NCBI GenBank assembly: GCA_947479935.1
Contig: CANKBG010000007.1
Coordinates: forward strand, 1-64,000
DNA length: 64,000 nt
Direction of reading: 5' to 3'
Origin: Comamonadaceae bacterium
GTDB taxonomy: Bacteria > Pseudomonadota > Gammaproteobacteria > Burkholderiales > Burkholderiaceae_C
Shown here: piece after piece, positions 17,060 through 26,629 of the stretch
Layout of the letters: each line of letters starts with the position of its first letter
Position numbering within the stretch: the first letter of the stretch is position 1
Program-made: the position numbers and the translations under genes
Notes under the pieces: generated by a model
What the model was told of the DNA's origin: nothing
Databases searched by the model: none
The model's input: the letters and a program-made list of their open reading frames with translations, nothing else

Positions 17060-17526
17060 TTTGAATATTCCTGGGTGGGAGAGGTTTCACTTGCTAATTC
17101 AGGCGTGTTTTGTGAAAGAGCAGTTTCAGACAAAGCGGCTTCTCTGGCCATTTGGAAGCGCCATCTCACATGCAAAGCGCATGCTGCAAAAAGCACCACG
17201 CACAAAATTGTTTCGATCAAAGCCAAACCAGCAGACCATCCCTTGTCGCCCCATGCACGAACCACACCTTCAATGAAGTAAAGCCACACCATCAGGCTAA
17301 CCCAGCGGTAGGTGTACATGCGGTTTTTAAGCAAGCCGGCCAGTGGCCAGCACAAAGGCAGGACTTTGATGGCCCACCAGGAGCCACCTTCGCGCAAAGG
17401 TGCAAGCCATAGCTCCCACAACAACCCCAGCAAAATCAGCGCTAAAAGGCTACCAACAGCGACCCAACGGGTGACTTCAATGGTCTGGGGGTTGAGAAAT
17501 AAGGAATTTTGTGAAGAGTCGTTCAT
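17056..17526 (-). CDS. DUF2069 family inner-membrane protein
   Basis: A 156-aa protein with four likely membrane helices (roughly residues 18-35, 46-62, 73-89 and 100-120) and a charged, proline- and glutamate-rich tail. The spacing and motifs such as WELWLAPLR and KNRMYTYRW...LYFIEGVVRAW match the small DUF2069 membrane family of unknown function. The ATG at 17526 is chosen; earlier starts lie antisense to the YihY gene. Its start is only 21 bp from that of the divergent YihY gene. Confidence 0.8.
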   Translation of the reverse strand: MNDSSQNSLFLNPQTIEVTRWVAVGSLLALILLGLLWELWLAPLREGGSWWAIKVLPLCWPLAGLLKNRMYTYRWVSLMVWLYFIEGVVRAWGDKGWSAGLALIETILCVVLFAACALHVRWRFQMAREAALSETALSQNTPELASETSPTQEYSK

Positions 17527-17547
17527 GGCGATGGCATCATACCGGTC

Positions 17548-18771
17548 ATGAAGCCGATTGAATTCCTCCGTAGCACTTTGAATCATTTTGTCCATTTTCC
17601 TTGGCGCCCAATGTTGCGCAATTTGTGGAGCCGTTTTCGCGAGGTTCGACTTGGCATGACGGCCAGTTCTCTGACTTTTACGACGGTTCTGGCCTTGGTG
17701 CCTTTGTTTACCTTGGGTCTGGCCATTTTTACAGCCTTTCCGATGTTCTCCCAAGTGCAAGATCAATTGCAGCGTTGGCTCATTGAAAGCCTTGTGCCAG
17801 AAAGCATTTCCCGTCAGGTTTTGGGGTCTTTGACGCAGTTTTCAAGAAAAGCCAGTCGTTTGGGTTTGGTGGGCTTGGCGGCGGTGGTGGTGACCTTGTT
17901 GGCATTGCTGGTCACGATCGATCGCACCATGGGTCAAATTTGGCGTGTAAGTCGGCCACGACCTTGGGGGCAGAGGATCTTGATCTACTGGGTAGGACTG
18001 ACTTTGGGGCCTTTGTTGCTGGGCGCAAGTCTGGCCATTTCTTCTTATTTGTTCTCGGGCTACTTGTCTGGTTTGGGTGATTGGTTGCCAGTCTCGGTCA
18101 GAAACTTATTGGACTTGGTTGAATTTTGTTTGCTGGCCGCCTGCGTCACGGGCTTGTACTACTACCTGCCCAACACCAGAGTAGATTGGCGTCACGCAAT
18201 GTTAGGCGGTGTGGGTGTTGCTTTGGGATTGGAATTGGCCAAGAAAGTGTTGGCAGTTTATTTGGCGCAAATGCCTACTTACTCGACCATCTACGGTGCG
18301 TTTTCTGCAGTGCCTATTTTGTTGGTTTGGATTTATGTGGCTTGGGTGGTGGTTTTGTTGGGGGCCGTGGTCACGGCCAGCTTGCCTGAAATGGGTCGAC
18401 AAGCCAAACGGCAAGCCGATGGCCCTGGTTGGTCATTCAAATTGGCTTTGGAAGTGTTGAAGCGATTGTCGCTTGCGCGAATCACATCGCCTCAAGGCTT
18501 GCGCGTGAGCGAGTTGGCCGATGAACTGCACTTAGAACATCGCCACGCTCAGTTTGTCTTGGATGCCTTGCTCGAACTCAAGTGGGTGGGGCGCTTGGAA
18601 CAGTCCACCACCCAGATTGAAAGTGCTTGGGTTTTGCTGGTTGACTTGTCAGTTACTCAGCTTGAACCCTTGGTGAAAAAACTTTGCTTACATCCATCGC
18701 AGGCGACAGAATTGCTTTGGCAAAAAACACAACTCCCCCAACTTATGCTGGCCGATGTGATCAAAACTTGA
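17548..18771 (+). CDS. YihY/BrkB family inner-membrane protein
   Basis: A 407-aa membrane protein with six likely helices. LGMTASSLTFTTVLALVPLFTLGLA, the DRTMGQIWRV segment and YYYLPNTRVDWRHAMLGGV are hallmarks of the YihY family, once mis-named ribonuclease BN. The last about 130 residues form a soluble winged-helix-like domain (GLRVSELADELHLEHRHAQFVLDAL). Function is unknown in this family. The intergenic space to the divergent DUF2069 gene is only 21 bp, so promoter elements must overlap coding sequence. Confidence 0.87.
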   Translation: MKPIEFLRSTLNHFVHFPWRPMLRNLWSRFREVRLGMTASSLTFTTVLALVPLFTLGLAIFTAFPMFSQVQDQLQRWLIESLVPESISRQVLGSLTQFSRKASRLGLVGLAAVVVTLLALLVTIDRTMGQIWRVSRPRPWGQRILIYWVGLTLGPLLLGASLAISSYLFSGYLSGLGDWLPVSVRNLLDLVEFCLLAACVTGLYYYLPNTRVDWRHAMLGGVGVALGLELAKKVLAVYLAQMPTYSTIYGAFSAVPILLVWIYVAWVVVLLGAVVTASLPEMGRQAKRQADGPGWSFKLALEVLKRLSLARITSPQGLRVSELADELHLEHRHAQFVLDALLELKWVGRLEQSTTQIESAWVLLVDLSVTQLEPLVKKLCLHPSQATELLWQKTQLPQLMLADVIKT

Positions 18772-18819
18772 TCTTGCCAGTCCACATGTCTTTGTCAATG
18801 ACCCAATCGCCCTCTTGAA

Positions 18820-20172
18820 CTAGTGTGTTGAGAAGGGAGCTTTTAGGAAGCCTCTGAACCTTGCTCTACCGCCCCGAGTGGGTAATTCACTGAGGTGATA
18901 ATTCGGAAAACGGTGCAAAAATCGACCGATGGCAATTCGGCCTTCCAGTCGTGCCAGACTGAGACCTGCACATTGATGAATGCCAAATCCAAAAGACAAG
19001 TGTTTGTTTTGGATGCGTCTTAAATCAAGGGTTTCGGGATCATTGAACTGAAGAGGATCTCGATTGGCAGCACCAATGCACAAGGTGACAAGCGCACCTT
19101 CGGGCAGATCAATGCCGCCTACTTGGACTGATTTTACGGCGCGTCGATTGCTCAGTTGATTGGACGATTCAAACCTTAAAAACTCATCGATTGCTAAATT
19201 TAAAACATGGGTTTTTGGGTCTTCATTTTGGCTGGTTTTGGCCGCCATCAGATCGGTTTTGAGCAGCGCATGTTGCGCTGGATGTTCGATCAGGCTGATC
19301 AAGGCGTTGCCAATTAAGTTGGTGGTGGTTTCATGACCTGCGTTGAGCAAGAAAACGCAGTTTTGAAGCAACTCAACTTCGCTCAAGTTGTCAGCGTTTT
19401 GCAGGCTGGCGTTAATTTCTTTGTCACCTTGAATTAAGCGAGTTAAAACATCTTGTTCGGGATTGCCTGGGTGTTTGCGACGGTCGGCCACCAAGTCACG
19501 CAAATAGCTGAGAAACTCTTGCACGCTGCGATGCCCAAGCGCTTCTTGGGCCGGTGTGATTCGAGGCTCTAAGGCGCCCAAAATGGCCAAAGACCATCCT
19601 CGCAAAGGATCGCGGTCTGCGTGCGGTACGTTGAGTAAATTGCCTATCACTTCCACTGGAATGGCGGATGCAAAGTTTTCAATCAAATCGCCTTGTTGTT
19701 GATCTTCCAAATGGTCTAAAAGACTGTCAACCAATTGAATCAAACCTGTTTCCATGGCATCAATGGCGCGGCGGGTCAGTGCCCCCATGATGAGTTTGCG
19801 CACTCGGGTGTGTCTAGGCGCATCGTTGAATACCAGGCTGTTGGTATGGTGCTCATAAAGCGGCGCGTCTTGTCCTGGTCGTACAAAGGGTGCTTGGTTG
19901 AAGGGTTCGTGGTTGTACTTAGGTGCAAATTCAACACGCTTGTCAGAACTGAAGGTAATGGCATCTTTGTAAACAGAGACCAAGTCTTCATGCCGCGTTA
20001 AAAAGTAAGAACCATCGGGCATGCGTTTGACGGGCGTGTGTTCGCGCAATGCCGCATAAACAGGATAAGGATTGGCCAAAAAGTCTGTTGGTAAGTTGCG
20101 CAAGTCAAACTCGCTGCAAATTTCTTGCACGCGCTGAGCAGATAGGGCGGGCGTAATGGGGAAATGAGGCAT
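18820..20172 (-). CDS. cytochrome P450
   Basis: A 450-aa soluble bacterial P450. The I-helix NAGHETTTN (oxygen-activating A/G-x-x-E/T-T), the K-helix EFLRFES (ExxR), and the heme-thiolate loop FGFGIHQCAGLSLARLE are intact. No redox partner (ferredoxin or reductase) is nearby. Its ATG (20172) overlaps the stop of the hydrolase upstream as TAATG, so it is translationally coupled to the hydrolase and metY. Substrate unknown. Confidence 0.93.
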   Translation of the reverse strand: MPHFPITPALSAQRVQEICSEFDLRNLPTDFLANPYPVYAALREHTPVKRMPDGSYFLTRHEDLVSVYKDAITFSSDKRVEFAPKYNHEPFNQAPFVRPGQDAPLYEHHTNSLVFNDAPRHTRVRKLIMGALTRRAIDAMETGLIQLVDSLLDHLEDQQQGDLIENFASAIPVEVIGNLLNVPHADRDPLRGWSLAILGALEPRITPAQEALGHRSVQEFLSYLRDLVADRRKHPGNPEQDVLTRLIQGDKEINASLQNADNLSEVELLQNCVFLLNAGHETTTNLIGNALISLIEHPAQHALLKTDLMAAKTSQNEDPKTHVLNLAIDEFLRFESSNQLSNRRAVKSVQVGGIDLPEGALVTLCIGAANRDPLQFNDPETLDLRRIQNKHLSFGFGIHQCAGLSLARLEGRIAIGRFLHRFPNYHLSELPTRGGRARFRGFLKAPFSTH

Positions 20173-20978
20173 TACTTTTTGCAAAAAGAAATCAGGGCGT
20201 TCAATGCTTCTTCAGGCGCTTCAACCATGAGTTGATGGCCCGCGTTGACCATGGCCACTTGACCCTCATGCGCTAATTTAATCAGGCCCTGTGCCGCTTT
20301 AGGCTGAGTCATCTGATCTTTGTTGCCCAACAAAAAGAGGGTGGGGCAGGCAACTTTGCGCATGGATACTTCACCTTGGTCGTAGCTGTCACAAGCCTTA
20401 AATCCGATATTGAAAATATTCTCATGGGGGTTGCTTGCTAGCACACGTTTCATAAGCGCTTTGCTACCACCCAGCAGCCAAGTGCCTGGACCCAGTGCGC
20501 TAGGGGGAGGTGCCAAAGTTGAATGCGAAAACACAGTGACCATGTGAATGGCTTTTTGCGGATCGTTGAGCGAACTTTCGAGCAAGGCGGGTGAAACTCG
20601 CATAGGGTAGGCCGTCCCCACCATAACCAATTTCGAAACCCGCGATGGGTTTTCTGCTGTAGCGTGTAGGGCAATGAGGGAGCCAAAACTATGGCCTATG
20701 AGGACTGCCTTTGAGATACCCGCTTCATCCAGTAAAGCCATGACAGTTGATGCGGCTTCTTGCACAGAGGTGGGAGCTTTGCCACCACTTTTGCCGTGGC
20801 CTGGTAAATCAATTGCCAAGACATTCCAGCCGTGGTTTGCAAAATAACGGGTCTGCAAAATCCAAACGCTGTGGTCGTTCAGAACGCCGTGAATAAAGAC
20901 GGCGGTCGGTTTGGCAGGGTCAAAATTTTTGCCGCCCGTGTAAGCATACAAAGGCGCGCCGTGGACGTTGTAATTCAT
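20172..20978 (-). CDS. alpha/beta hydrolase
   Basis: A 268-aa alpha/beta-hydrolase fold protein. The oxyanion-hole stretch is FIHGVLNDHSVW, the nucleophile S97 is in LIGHSFGS, the acid is probably in LLGNKDQMT, and the His is in NAGHQLMVEAP. Substrate unknown. It is coupled at both ends: its start overlaps the metY stop (ATGA), and its stop overlaps the P450 start. Confidence 0.88.
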   Translation of the reverse strand: MNYNVHGAPLYAYTGGKNFDPAKPTAVFIHGVLNDHSVWILQTRYFANHGWNVLAIDLPGHGKSGGKAPTSVQEAASTVMALLDEAGISKAVLIGHSFGSLIALHATAENPSRVSKLVMVGTAYPMRVSPALLESSLNDPQKAIHMVTVFSHSTLAPPPSALGPGTWLLGGSKALMKRVLASNPHENIFNIGFKACDSYDQGEVSMRKVACPTLFLLGNKDQMTQPKAAQGLIKLAHEGQVAMVNAGHQLMVEAPEEALNALISFCKK

Positions 20979-22315
20979 GTGGTACCTCCAGCTTTAACCG
21001 GCTGTGCAACAGCTGCTTTTTCTGCGGCTTTCAATGCGCGTTTGAGGTCGTCGATCAAATCGTCGGGGTCTTCAAGACCAATTGACAGGCGGACCGTGCC
21101 TGGGCCAATGCCTGAGGCTTTCAGTGTTTCATCGTCGACGCGGAAGTGGGTGGTGCTGGCGGGATGAATGACCAATGATCTGCAATCACCCACATTGGCC
21201 AAATGGCTGAAAACTTGTAAGGCTTCTATGAAGGCTTGTCCTTGTTGCCGAGTGCCTTGAATGTCGAAACTGAAGACGGAACCCGCGCCTTTTGGTAATA
21301 ACTTTTGAGCCAAGGCGTAACTGGGATGGCTTTCTAACATGGGGTGGCCGACACGACTCACCATGGAGTGAGCCGCTAAAAAATTCACCACTTTTTCTGT
21401 GTTGCTGACATGACGGGCCATGCGCAAGGGCAATGTTTCGATGCCCTGCAAAATAAGCCATGCCGTGTGCGGACTCATACATGCGCCAAAGTCGCGCAGA
21501 CCCTCGCGACGTGCTCGAAGCAGAAAAGCGCCAATGGTGCTTTCTTCGTCAAATACCATGTTATGAAAGCCTTCGTAGGCTTTTGTGAGTTCAGCAAATT
21601 TGCCTTCGGTATGAGGTCCTGCCCAGTCAAAACTACCACCATCCACCACCAAGCCGCCAATGACGGTGCCGTGGCCTGATAAAAATTTAGTGGCCGAATG
21701 CACCACCAAGTCGGCGCCATGCTCAAGCGGCTTCATCAACCAAGGCGAGGTGAGTGTGGCATCGACCAAAAGTGGCACGCCCGCGGAATGCGCAATTTGA
21801 CTGACTGCGGGTAAATCCAAAACATCCATACCAGGGTTGCCGACAGTTTCACCAAAAAACAGTTTGGTGTTGGGCCGCACGGCATGGCGCCATGCGTCTA
21901 GGTTCCCTGGTTTGACAAACGTGGTTTCAATGCCAAATCTGCTGAGGGTGTAGTGCAACAGATTGTGAGAACCACCATACAAAGCAGAGGAGGCCACAAT
22001 GTGTGAACCCGCACCCATGAGGGTGGTTACCGCTAAGTGCAGCGCCGCTTGACCGCTGGCCGTCGCGATGGCGCCTATGCCGCCTTCTAAGGCAGAGATG
22101 CGTTGCTCTAGTACCGCGTTGGTTGGGTTGCTGATGCGACTGTAAACGTGCCCTGCACGTTCCAAATTGAACAACGAGGCGGCTTGTTCGCTGGACTCAA
22201 AGACAAACGAAGTCGTGAGGTGAATTGGTACGGCGCGAGCGCCAGTGGTGGGGTCGGGAGCTGCACCTGCATGCAAAGCAAGGGTGTCAAATCCAGGGTC
22301 TGAATAGCCGGGCAT
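20975..22315 (-). CDS. metY: O-acetylhomoserine sulfhydrylase / aminocarboxypropyltransferase
   Basis: A 446-aa PLP enzyme of the Cys/Met metabolism family, making homocysteine from O-acetylhomoserine and sulfide. FDTLALHAGAAPDPTTGARAVPIHLTTSFVF, YSRISNPTNAVLE, ALYGGSHNLL, and the PLP lysine in HSATKFLSGHG are all characteristic; length fits MetY rather than the shorter MetZ. A GGAG lies before the ATG. It heads a coupled unit with a hydrolase and a P450. No SAM riboswitch is evident in the 111-bp upstream region. Confidence 0.93.
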   Translation of the reverse strand: MPGYSDPGFDTLALHAGAAPDPTTGARAVPIHLTTSFVFESSEQAASLFNLERAGHVYSRISNPTNAVLEQRISALEGGIGAIATASGQAALHLAVTTLMGAGSHIVASSALYGGSHNLLHYTLSRFGIETTFVKPGNLDAWRHAVRPNTKLFFGETVGNPGMDVLDLPAVSQIAHSAGVPLLVDATLTSPWLMKPLEHGADLVVHSATKFLSGHGTVIGGLVVDGGSFDWAGPHTEGKFAELTKAYEGFHNMVFDEESTIGAFLLRARREGLRDFGACMSPHTAWLILQGIETLPLRMARHVSNTEKVVNFLAAHSMVSRVGHPMLESHPSYALAQKLLPKGAGSVFSFDIQGTRQQGQAFIEALQVFSHLANVGDCRSLVIHPASTTHFRVDDETLKASGIGPGTVRLSIGLEDPDDLIDDLKRALKAAEKAAVAQPVKAGGTT

Positions 22316-22426
22316 AAAGTGTCTCCAACAAAATAGCTGAAAGTTTCAGGCAAGTGCCTAAGGGTAAGCTTTGACTGTTTTAGCCAACATTGTGGGCTAT
22401 ATTTGTCGATCAATAGGAGACCCGCC

Positions 22427-22897
22427 ATGAAAGTCAGTGACATCCTTCGCGTTAAGGGGAGTAGCCTGATCACTGTCACGCCCGATGAAGCCTTGGCCTC
22501 TGCCATTCAAATCATGTCTGAAAAGGACATCGGTTCCTTGGTGGTCATGGAGCACGGCGATTTGGTGGGCATGCTCACTTTCCGTGAGGTGATGCAAACC
22601 TTGGCTCAAAATGCTGGATCTATCGGCAATGTATCGGTGCGCAAGTCCATGGACGACACGCCCATGACCTGCACCAGTGAAACGGAAATGGACGAGGTGC
22701 GGCGCATGATGCTAAACAACCACGCCAGGTACATGCCTGTGATGGACAACCGCATGCTGATGGGGGTCATTAGCTTCTATGACGTGGCCAAAGCGGTGGT
22801 GGACAGCCAGAATTTTGAAAACAAAATGCTCAAAGCCTATATTCGTGACTGGCCTGAGGGCGAAAACAAAGAAAACAAAGAAGCCCCCACCCTCTGA
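22427..22897 (+). CDS. tandem CBS-domain protein
   Basis: A 156-aa protein made of two CBS domains (about residues 5-65 and 75-130: VSDILRVKG...SLVVMEHGDLVGMLTFREV and TSETEMDEVRRMM...YMPVMDNRMLMGVISFYDV). CBS pairs bind adenosyl ligands such as AMP or ATP and regulate partners. The ATG at 22427 follows a TAGGAGA ribosome site at 22414-22420. It is 14 bp upstream of aroC on the same strand. Partner unknown. Confidence 0.9.
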   Translation: MKVSDILRVKGSSLITVTPDEALASAIQIMSEKDIGSLVVMEHGDLVGMLTFREVMQTLAQNAGSIGNVSVRKSMDDTPMTCTSETEMDEVRRMMLNNHARYMPVMDNRMLMGVISFYDVAKAVVDSQNFENKMLKAYIRDWPEGENKENKEAPTL

Positions 22898-22911
22898 GAT
22901 AATGGGTGCCT

Positions 22912-23991
22912 ATGAGCGGTAATACCTTCGGCACCCTTTTTTCGGTCACCAACTTTGGTGAATCCCACGGCCTGGCCATTGGCTGTGTCATTGATGGTTG
23001 CCCCCCAGGCATGCCCCTCTCAGAGGTGGACATTCAACCTGACCTGGATCGAAGGCGTCCTGGAACCTCTAAATTTGTCACCCAACGCAACGAACCCGAC
23101 ACGGTTCAAATTTTATCGGGCGTTTATCAGGGGCTGACCACCGGTACGCCGATTGCACTTCTCATTCAAAACACCGACCAGCGCAGTAAAGACTACGGGG
23201 ACATTGTTCAAACATTTCGACCTGGCCATGCAGACTTTACGTATTTACGTAAATATGGTCTGCGCGATCCTCGCGGTGGCGGTCGTTCTTCCGCGCGCTT
23301 AACAGCGCCCATGGTGGCCGCAGGTGCAGTCGCCAAAAAATGGTTGGCTACAAAGCATGGCACCACTTTCAAAGGTTGCATGACGCAAATTGGGGAGGTG
23401 CGAATTGGCTTTGAAAGCTGGGACCATGTGCATCACAATCCTTTCTTTGCACCCGTGGCCGATGTGTCTGCACTAGAAGATTACATGAACGCATTGCGTA
23501 AATCGGGCGACTCTTGTGGCGCACGTTTGCGCGTGGTTGCACAAGGCATGCCTGTGGGACTTGGTCAACCACTGTTTGACAAACTCGATGCCGACATCGC
23601 CTATGCCATGATGGGCATCAATGCTGTGAAGGGCGTTGAAATTGGTGCAGGTTTTGCCTCTGTGACGCAGAAGGGCAGCGAACATGGCGATCCCATCACG
23701 CGCACTGGTTTTATTGGCAACAACTCGGGAGGTGTCTTGGGCGGTATCAGTACGGGCCAAGACATTGAGGTTTCCATTGCAGTCAAACCCACCAGTTCTA
23801 TTTTGATCCCTCGTCCTTCCATTGACACGCTAGGCAATGAGGTTGAAGTGCTGACCAAAGGTCGACACGATCCTTGTGTGGGCATTCGGGCCACGCCCAT
23901 TGCAGAGGCAATGCTGGCTTTGGTGGTCATTGACCATGTGTTGCAACACCGTGCGCAGTGCGGTGATGTCACTCAAGCTTCAAATCAGTAA
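22912..23991 (+). CDS. aroC: chorismate synthase
   Basis: A 359-aa enzyme catalysing the last shikimate-pathway step from EPSP to chorismate, dependent on reduced [50 protein letters not shown], and [21 protein letters not shown] are the family signatures. ATG 22912 is chosen; an upstream GTG (22906) would add two residues. It belongs to a plus-strand run CBS-aroC-MFS-hydrolase. Confidence 0.97.
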   Translation: MSGNTFGTLFSVTNFGESHGLAIGCVIDGCPPGMPLSEVDIQPDLDRRRPGTSKFVTQRNEPDTVQILSGVYQGLTTGTPIALLIQNTDQRSKDYGDIVQTFRPGHADFTYLRKYGLRDPRGGGRSSARLTAPMVAAGAVAKKWLATKHGTTFKGCMTQIGEVRIGFESWDHVHHNPFFAPVADVSALEDYMNALRKSGDSCGARLRVVAQGMPVGLGQPLFDKLDADIAYAMMGINAVKGVEIGAGFASVTQKGSEHGDPITRTGFIGNNSGGVLGGISTGQDIEVSIAVKPTSSILIPRPSIDTLGNEVEVLTKGRHDPCVGIRATPIAEAMLALVVIDHVLQHRAQCGDVTQASNQ

Positions 23992-24000
23992 GGGGCTTAG

Positions 24001-25200
24001 ATGCCCAATTCGTCCGCGGCCAATCGCCGTCAACTGATTCCTTTTGCCGCAGTGTCGGCCAGTTACTTTGCACACATTGGATTTTTTAATCCTTACTTGC
24101 CTTTGTGGTTGAAGGAGTTGGGTTTTGGTTTGGTGGCCATCAGTGTCCTGACCTCTGTTCAGGCTGCCACCAGGCTGTTTGCGCCTTACGGGTGGGGCTG
24201 GCTTAGCGACCACACTGGGGAGCGTGTGAAGTTACTTCGTTATGGCGCCACCATGGCTTTAGTTTGCGCTTGTTTGCTGTTTTTTGAACTGGGCCCTTTA
24301 GGTTTGGGTCTGGTTTTCTTGGTCATGTTCACGCACACCAGCTCCATGATGCCCATGAGTGAAGCGGCCATGGCGCATTTGGTGAGTCAAGGCGGCGCAT
24401 TTGATGCCAAAAGATATGGTCGAGTTCGGTTGTTTGGCTCAATTGGTTTTTTGATCACCGTGTTTTTGGCGGGTGCTTGGTTTGAACATTTTGGCATGCA
24501 GCATTTTCCCGGTTGGACAGTGCTAAGTTTGGCCGCAGTCACTGTCAGTGTCTGGATGTTGCCAGATTTGAAAGAAGCCGTACCGACGCATGAAACCAAA
24601 TTGGCTGTGTGGCCCGTGTTGCAACAAAAGCAAGTGATGTGGTTTTTTATCACGGCATTTTTCCATGTGCTGTCGCACATTGGTGTGTATGTGTTTTTCT
24701 CTTTGTATTTGGATTCGATCGGTTACAGCAAAATTTGGATTGGCATGCTCTGGGCGGTGTCCGTCATTGTTGAAATTGGGTGGTTTTTCACGCAAGCCAA
24801 ATGGATGCCGAAGTTGCCATTAACGGGCTGGTTGGTGGTGTGCTCGGCTGTCATGGCATTGCGGATGGGTATGACAGCGCAATGGGCCAATGTGCTTTGG
24901 GTTCTGCTGATTTCACAAGCACTGCATGCAATCACCTTTGCCGCCCATCACACGGCGTGCATTGCTTTGTTGTCGCATCACTTTCCAGGACGCTTAAGGG
25001 GGCGTGGCCAGGCACTTTACACGGTCATTGGCTATGGATTTCCAGGCGTGCTGGGTGGCTTGACGGGTGGTTTGCTGAGTGACCAATTTGGACTGCAAAG
25101 TGTCTATTGGGTTTCAATGTTGACCGCATTGATTGCCACCTTGGCTGCTTATCATGTATGGCGTTTACAACATCCAATTCACAAAGCCTATGCTAACTAA
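24001..25200 (+). CDS. MFS transporter (HcaT/nucleoside-symporter-like)
   Basis: A 399-aa membrane protein with about 12 predicted helices. The start SYFAHIGFFNPYLPLWLKELGFGLVAISVL and GWLSDHTGERVKLLRYG (motif A equivalent) resemble the MFS_1_like/HcaT group of phenylpropionate or nucleoside permeases. KRYGRVRLFGSIGFL is also typical of that group. Substrate unknown. It begins 9 bp after aroC and overlaps the next hydrolase gene by 11 bp. Confidence 0.86.
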   Translation: MPNSSAANRRQLIPFAAVSASYFAHIGFFNPYLPLWLKELGFGLVAISVLTSVQAATRLFAPYGWGWLSDHTGERVKLLRYGATMALVCACLLFFELGPLGLGLVFLVMFTHTSSMMPMSEAAMAHLVSQGGAFDAKRYGRVRLFGSIGFLITVFLAGAWFEHFGMQHFPGWTVLSLAAVTVSVWMLPDLKEAVPTHETKLAVWPVLQQKQVMWFFITAFFHVLSHIGVYVFFSLYLDSIGYSKIWIGMLWAVSVIVEIGWFFTQAKWMPKLPLTGWLVVCSAVMALRMGMTAQWANVLWVLLISQALHAITFAAHHTACIALLSHHFPGRLRGRGQALYTVIGYGFPGVLGGLTGGLLSDQFGLQSVYWVSMLTALIATLAAYHVWRLQHPIHKAYAN

Positions 25201-26065
25201 GCCCATTGAAATTGATGCTTCGATTCAAAAGCATTTAAAGGCCGATGTACTGCAAGCATTGTTGGCAGGAGAGTGTTTGAATTTACCTGGCAAGATGGTC
25301 TGGCATCGATGGGGCCCTGAAGGTGCGCCTACCGTGGTTTTGCTGCATGGTGGCAGCGGCAGTTGGACGCATTGGATTCACACAATTGCGCCTTTGGTCG
25401 CAGATGGTTTCCGAGTTTTGGCCATTGATTTGCCTGGCTTTGGTGATTCTGAAGCGCCAGAGAAGGGGGGCGATGTAGATGCCTTGATTGAGCCCTTGCA
25501 TGCAGCTTGGCAATCTCTCCAACAAAATACATTCACCACCTTTGTAGGATTTTCATTTGGCGGTATGGCGGCAGCGCTTTGGTTGGCGGCTTATCCCAAG
25601 GATGCGCAAAATTTAGTGATGGTGGGCGCCCCAGGCTTGGGTTTGAATGCGCCTAACAGAATTCCGCTCAAAGGCTGGCGCCATTTACCCACCGCTGAAA
25701 TGCAAGCTGAGGCTCACCGACACAACTTGTTGGTTTTGATGTTGCACGATGCTGCGAATCTGAATGAACTGGCCATGGCTGTCCATCAGGGCAATGTGCA
25801 GCGTGATCGCATGCCGCGCAGGCGTTTGTCTTTAACGCCCATTGTGGCCGAGGCCTTGCCCCGAATCCAATGCCCGCTTCAAGTGATTTACGGTGAGTTT
25901 GATGCGCTGTACAAAGAACGGATGCATGAGGTGGAAGCGATGTTTAAAAACACATCGACCCATTTGGGTTCTTGGCAATTGGTTCTGGGCGCTGGCCACT
26001 GGGTGCAGTTTGAAGACCCTCCAGGGTTTCAAAAAGCCCTGAAGACGGCGCTTCAGTCAATTTGA
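25190..26065 (+). CDS. alpha/beta hydrolase
   Basis: A 291-aa protein with oxyanion-hole sequence LLHGGSGSWTHW, nucleophile S122 in GFSFGGMAAA, acid probably in YGEFDALY, and catalytic His in LGAGHWVQFEDP. Start at ATG 25190, inside the last codons of the MFS gene. The GGSGSWTHW wording resembles meta-cleavage-product-type hydrolases, but no ring-cleavage genes are near, so substrate is open. It converges with aroQ with a 1-bp gap. Confidence 0.87.
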   Translation: MLTKPIEIDASIQKHLKADVLQALLAGECLNLPGKMVWHRWGPEGAPTVVLLHGGSGSWTHWIHTIAPLVADGFRVLAIDLPGFGDSEAPEKGGDVDALIEPLHAAWQSLQQNTFTTFVGFSFGGMAAALWLAAYPKDAQNLVMVGAPGLGLNAPNRIPLKGWRHLPTAEMQAEAHRHNLLVLMLHDAANLNELAMAVHQGNVQRDRMPRRRLSLTPIVAEALPRIQCPLQVIYGEFDALYKERMHEVEAMFKNTSTHLGSWQLVLGAGHWVQFEDPPGFQKALKTALQSI

Positions 26066-26066
26066 A

Positions 26067-26510
26067 TTAAGTCTTGGTTTGAATGGCTGAAACCGCAGCT
26101 CTTAAGCCCAGCAAATAACTGCCAACACCAAAACCTGCAATTTGCCCCTTGGCAATTTCTGCAATCACTGAATGGTGCCTGAATTCTTCGCGCGCATGAA
26201 TGTTGGACATGTGTACTTCAATGATGGGGCATTTTAAAATGGCCAACGCGTCGCGAAGGCCGTAGCTGTAGTGGGTCCAAGCACCCGCATTGATCATGAC
26301 GGCATTCACGCTATCGGCATGAGCTTGGTGAATTTTTTCAACCATGGCGCCTTCAAAATTCGTTTGAAAGCATTCGACTTCTGCGCCTAGCTCCTTGCCC
26401 AGTTTTTTCACTTGCGCATCAATTTCGGCCAAGGTGAGGTTGCCGTATTGGGCGGGGTCACGCTTTCCGAACATGTTCAAGTTAATGCCGTTCAAACACA
26501 AAATTTTCAT
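26067..26510 (-). CDS. aroQ: type II 3-dehydroquinate dehydratase (divergent)
   Basis: A 147-aa dodecameric-type enzyme converting 3-dehydroquinate to 3-dehydroshikimate. Catalytic Tyr/Arg lie in GKRDPAQYGN, Asn in MINAGAW, and the HMSNIHAREEFRHHS segment carries the catalytic His. Several usual motifs are altered: NGINLNMFG instead of NGPNLNLLG, and GAWTHYSYGLRDAL instead of GAYTHTS-AxRDAL. Start at 26510 behind a GAGGAAG ribosome site. It may be a lineage-specific form; the function is likely but not certain. Confidence 0.85.
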   Translation of the reverse strand: MKILCLNGINLNMFGKRDPAQYGNLTLAEIDAQVKKLGKELGAEVECFQTNFEGAMVEKIHQAHADSVNAVMINAGAWTHYSYGLRDALAILKCPIIEVHMSNIHAREEFRHHSVIAEIAKGQIAGFGVGSYLLGLRAAVSAIQTKT

Positions 26511-26629
26511 GATCTTCCTCAAAGATGGGGTTGCCTAAGATCCCTAGTCAAAACATGGAATCTGGGGACACTGCATCGATTTTCCAATATTTGAGGCAAT
26601 ATCGCGCTTTTATTCGAAAAACTTTTGCC

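Noticed and set aside
22316..22426. SAM riboswitch upstream of metY
   Set aside because: I could not find the conserved SAM-I or SAM-II core or pseudoknot in the 111-bp leader.
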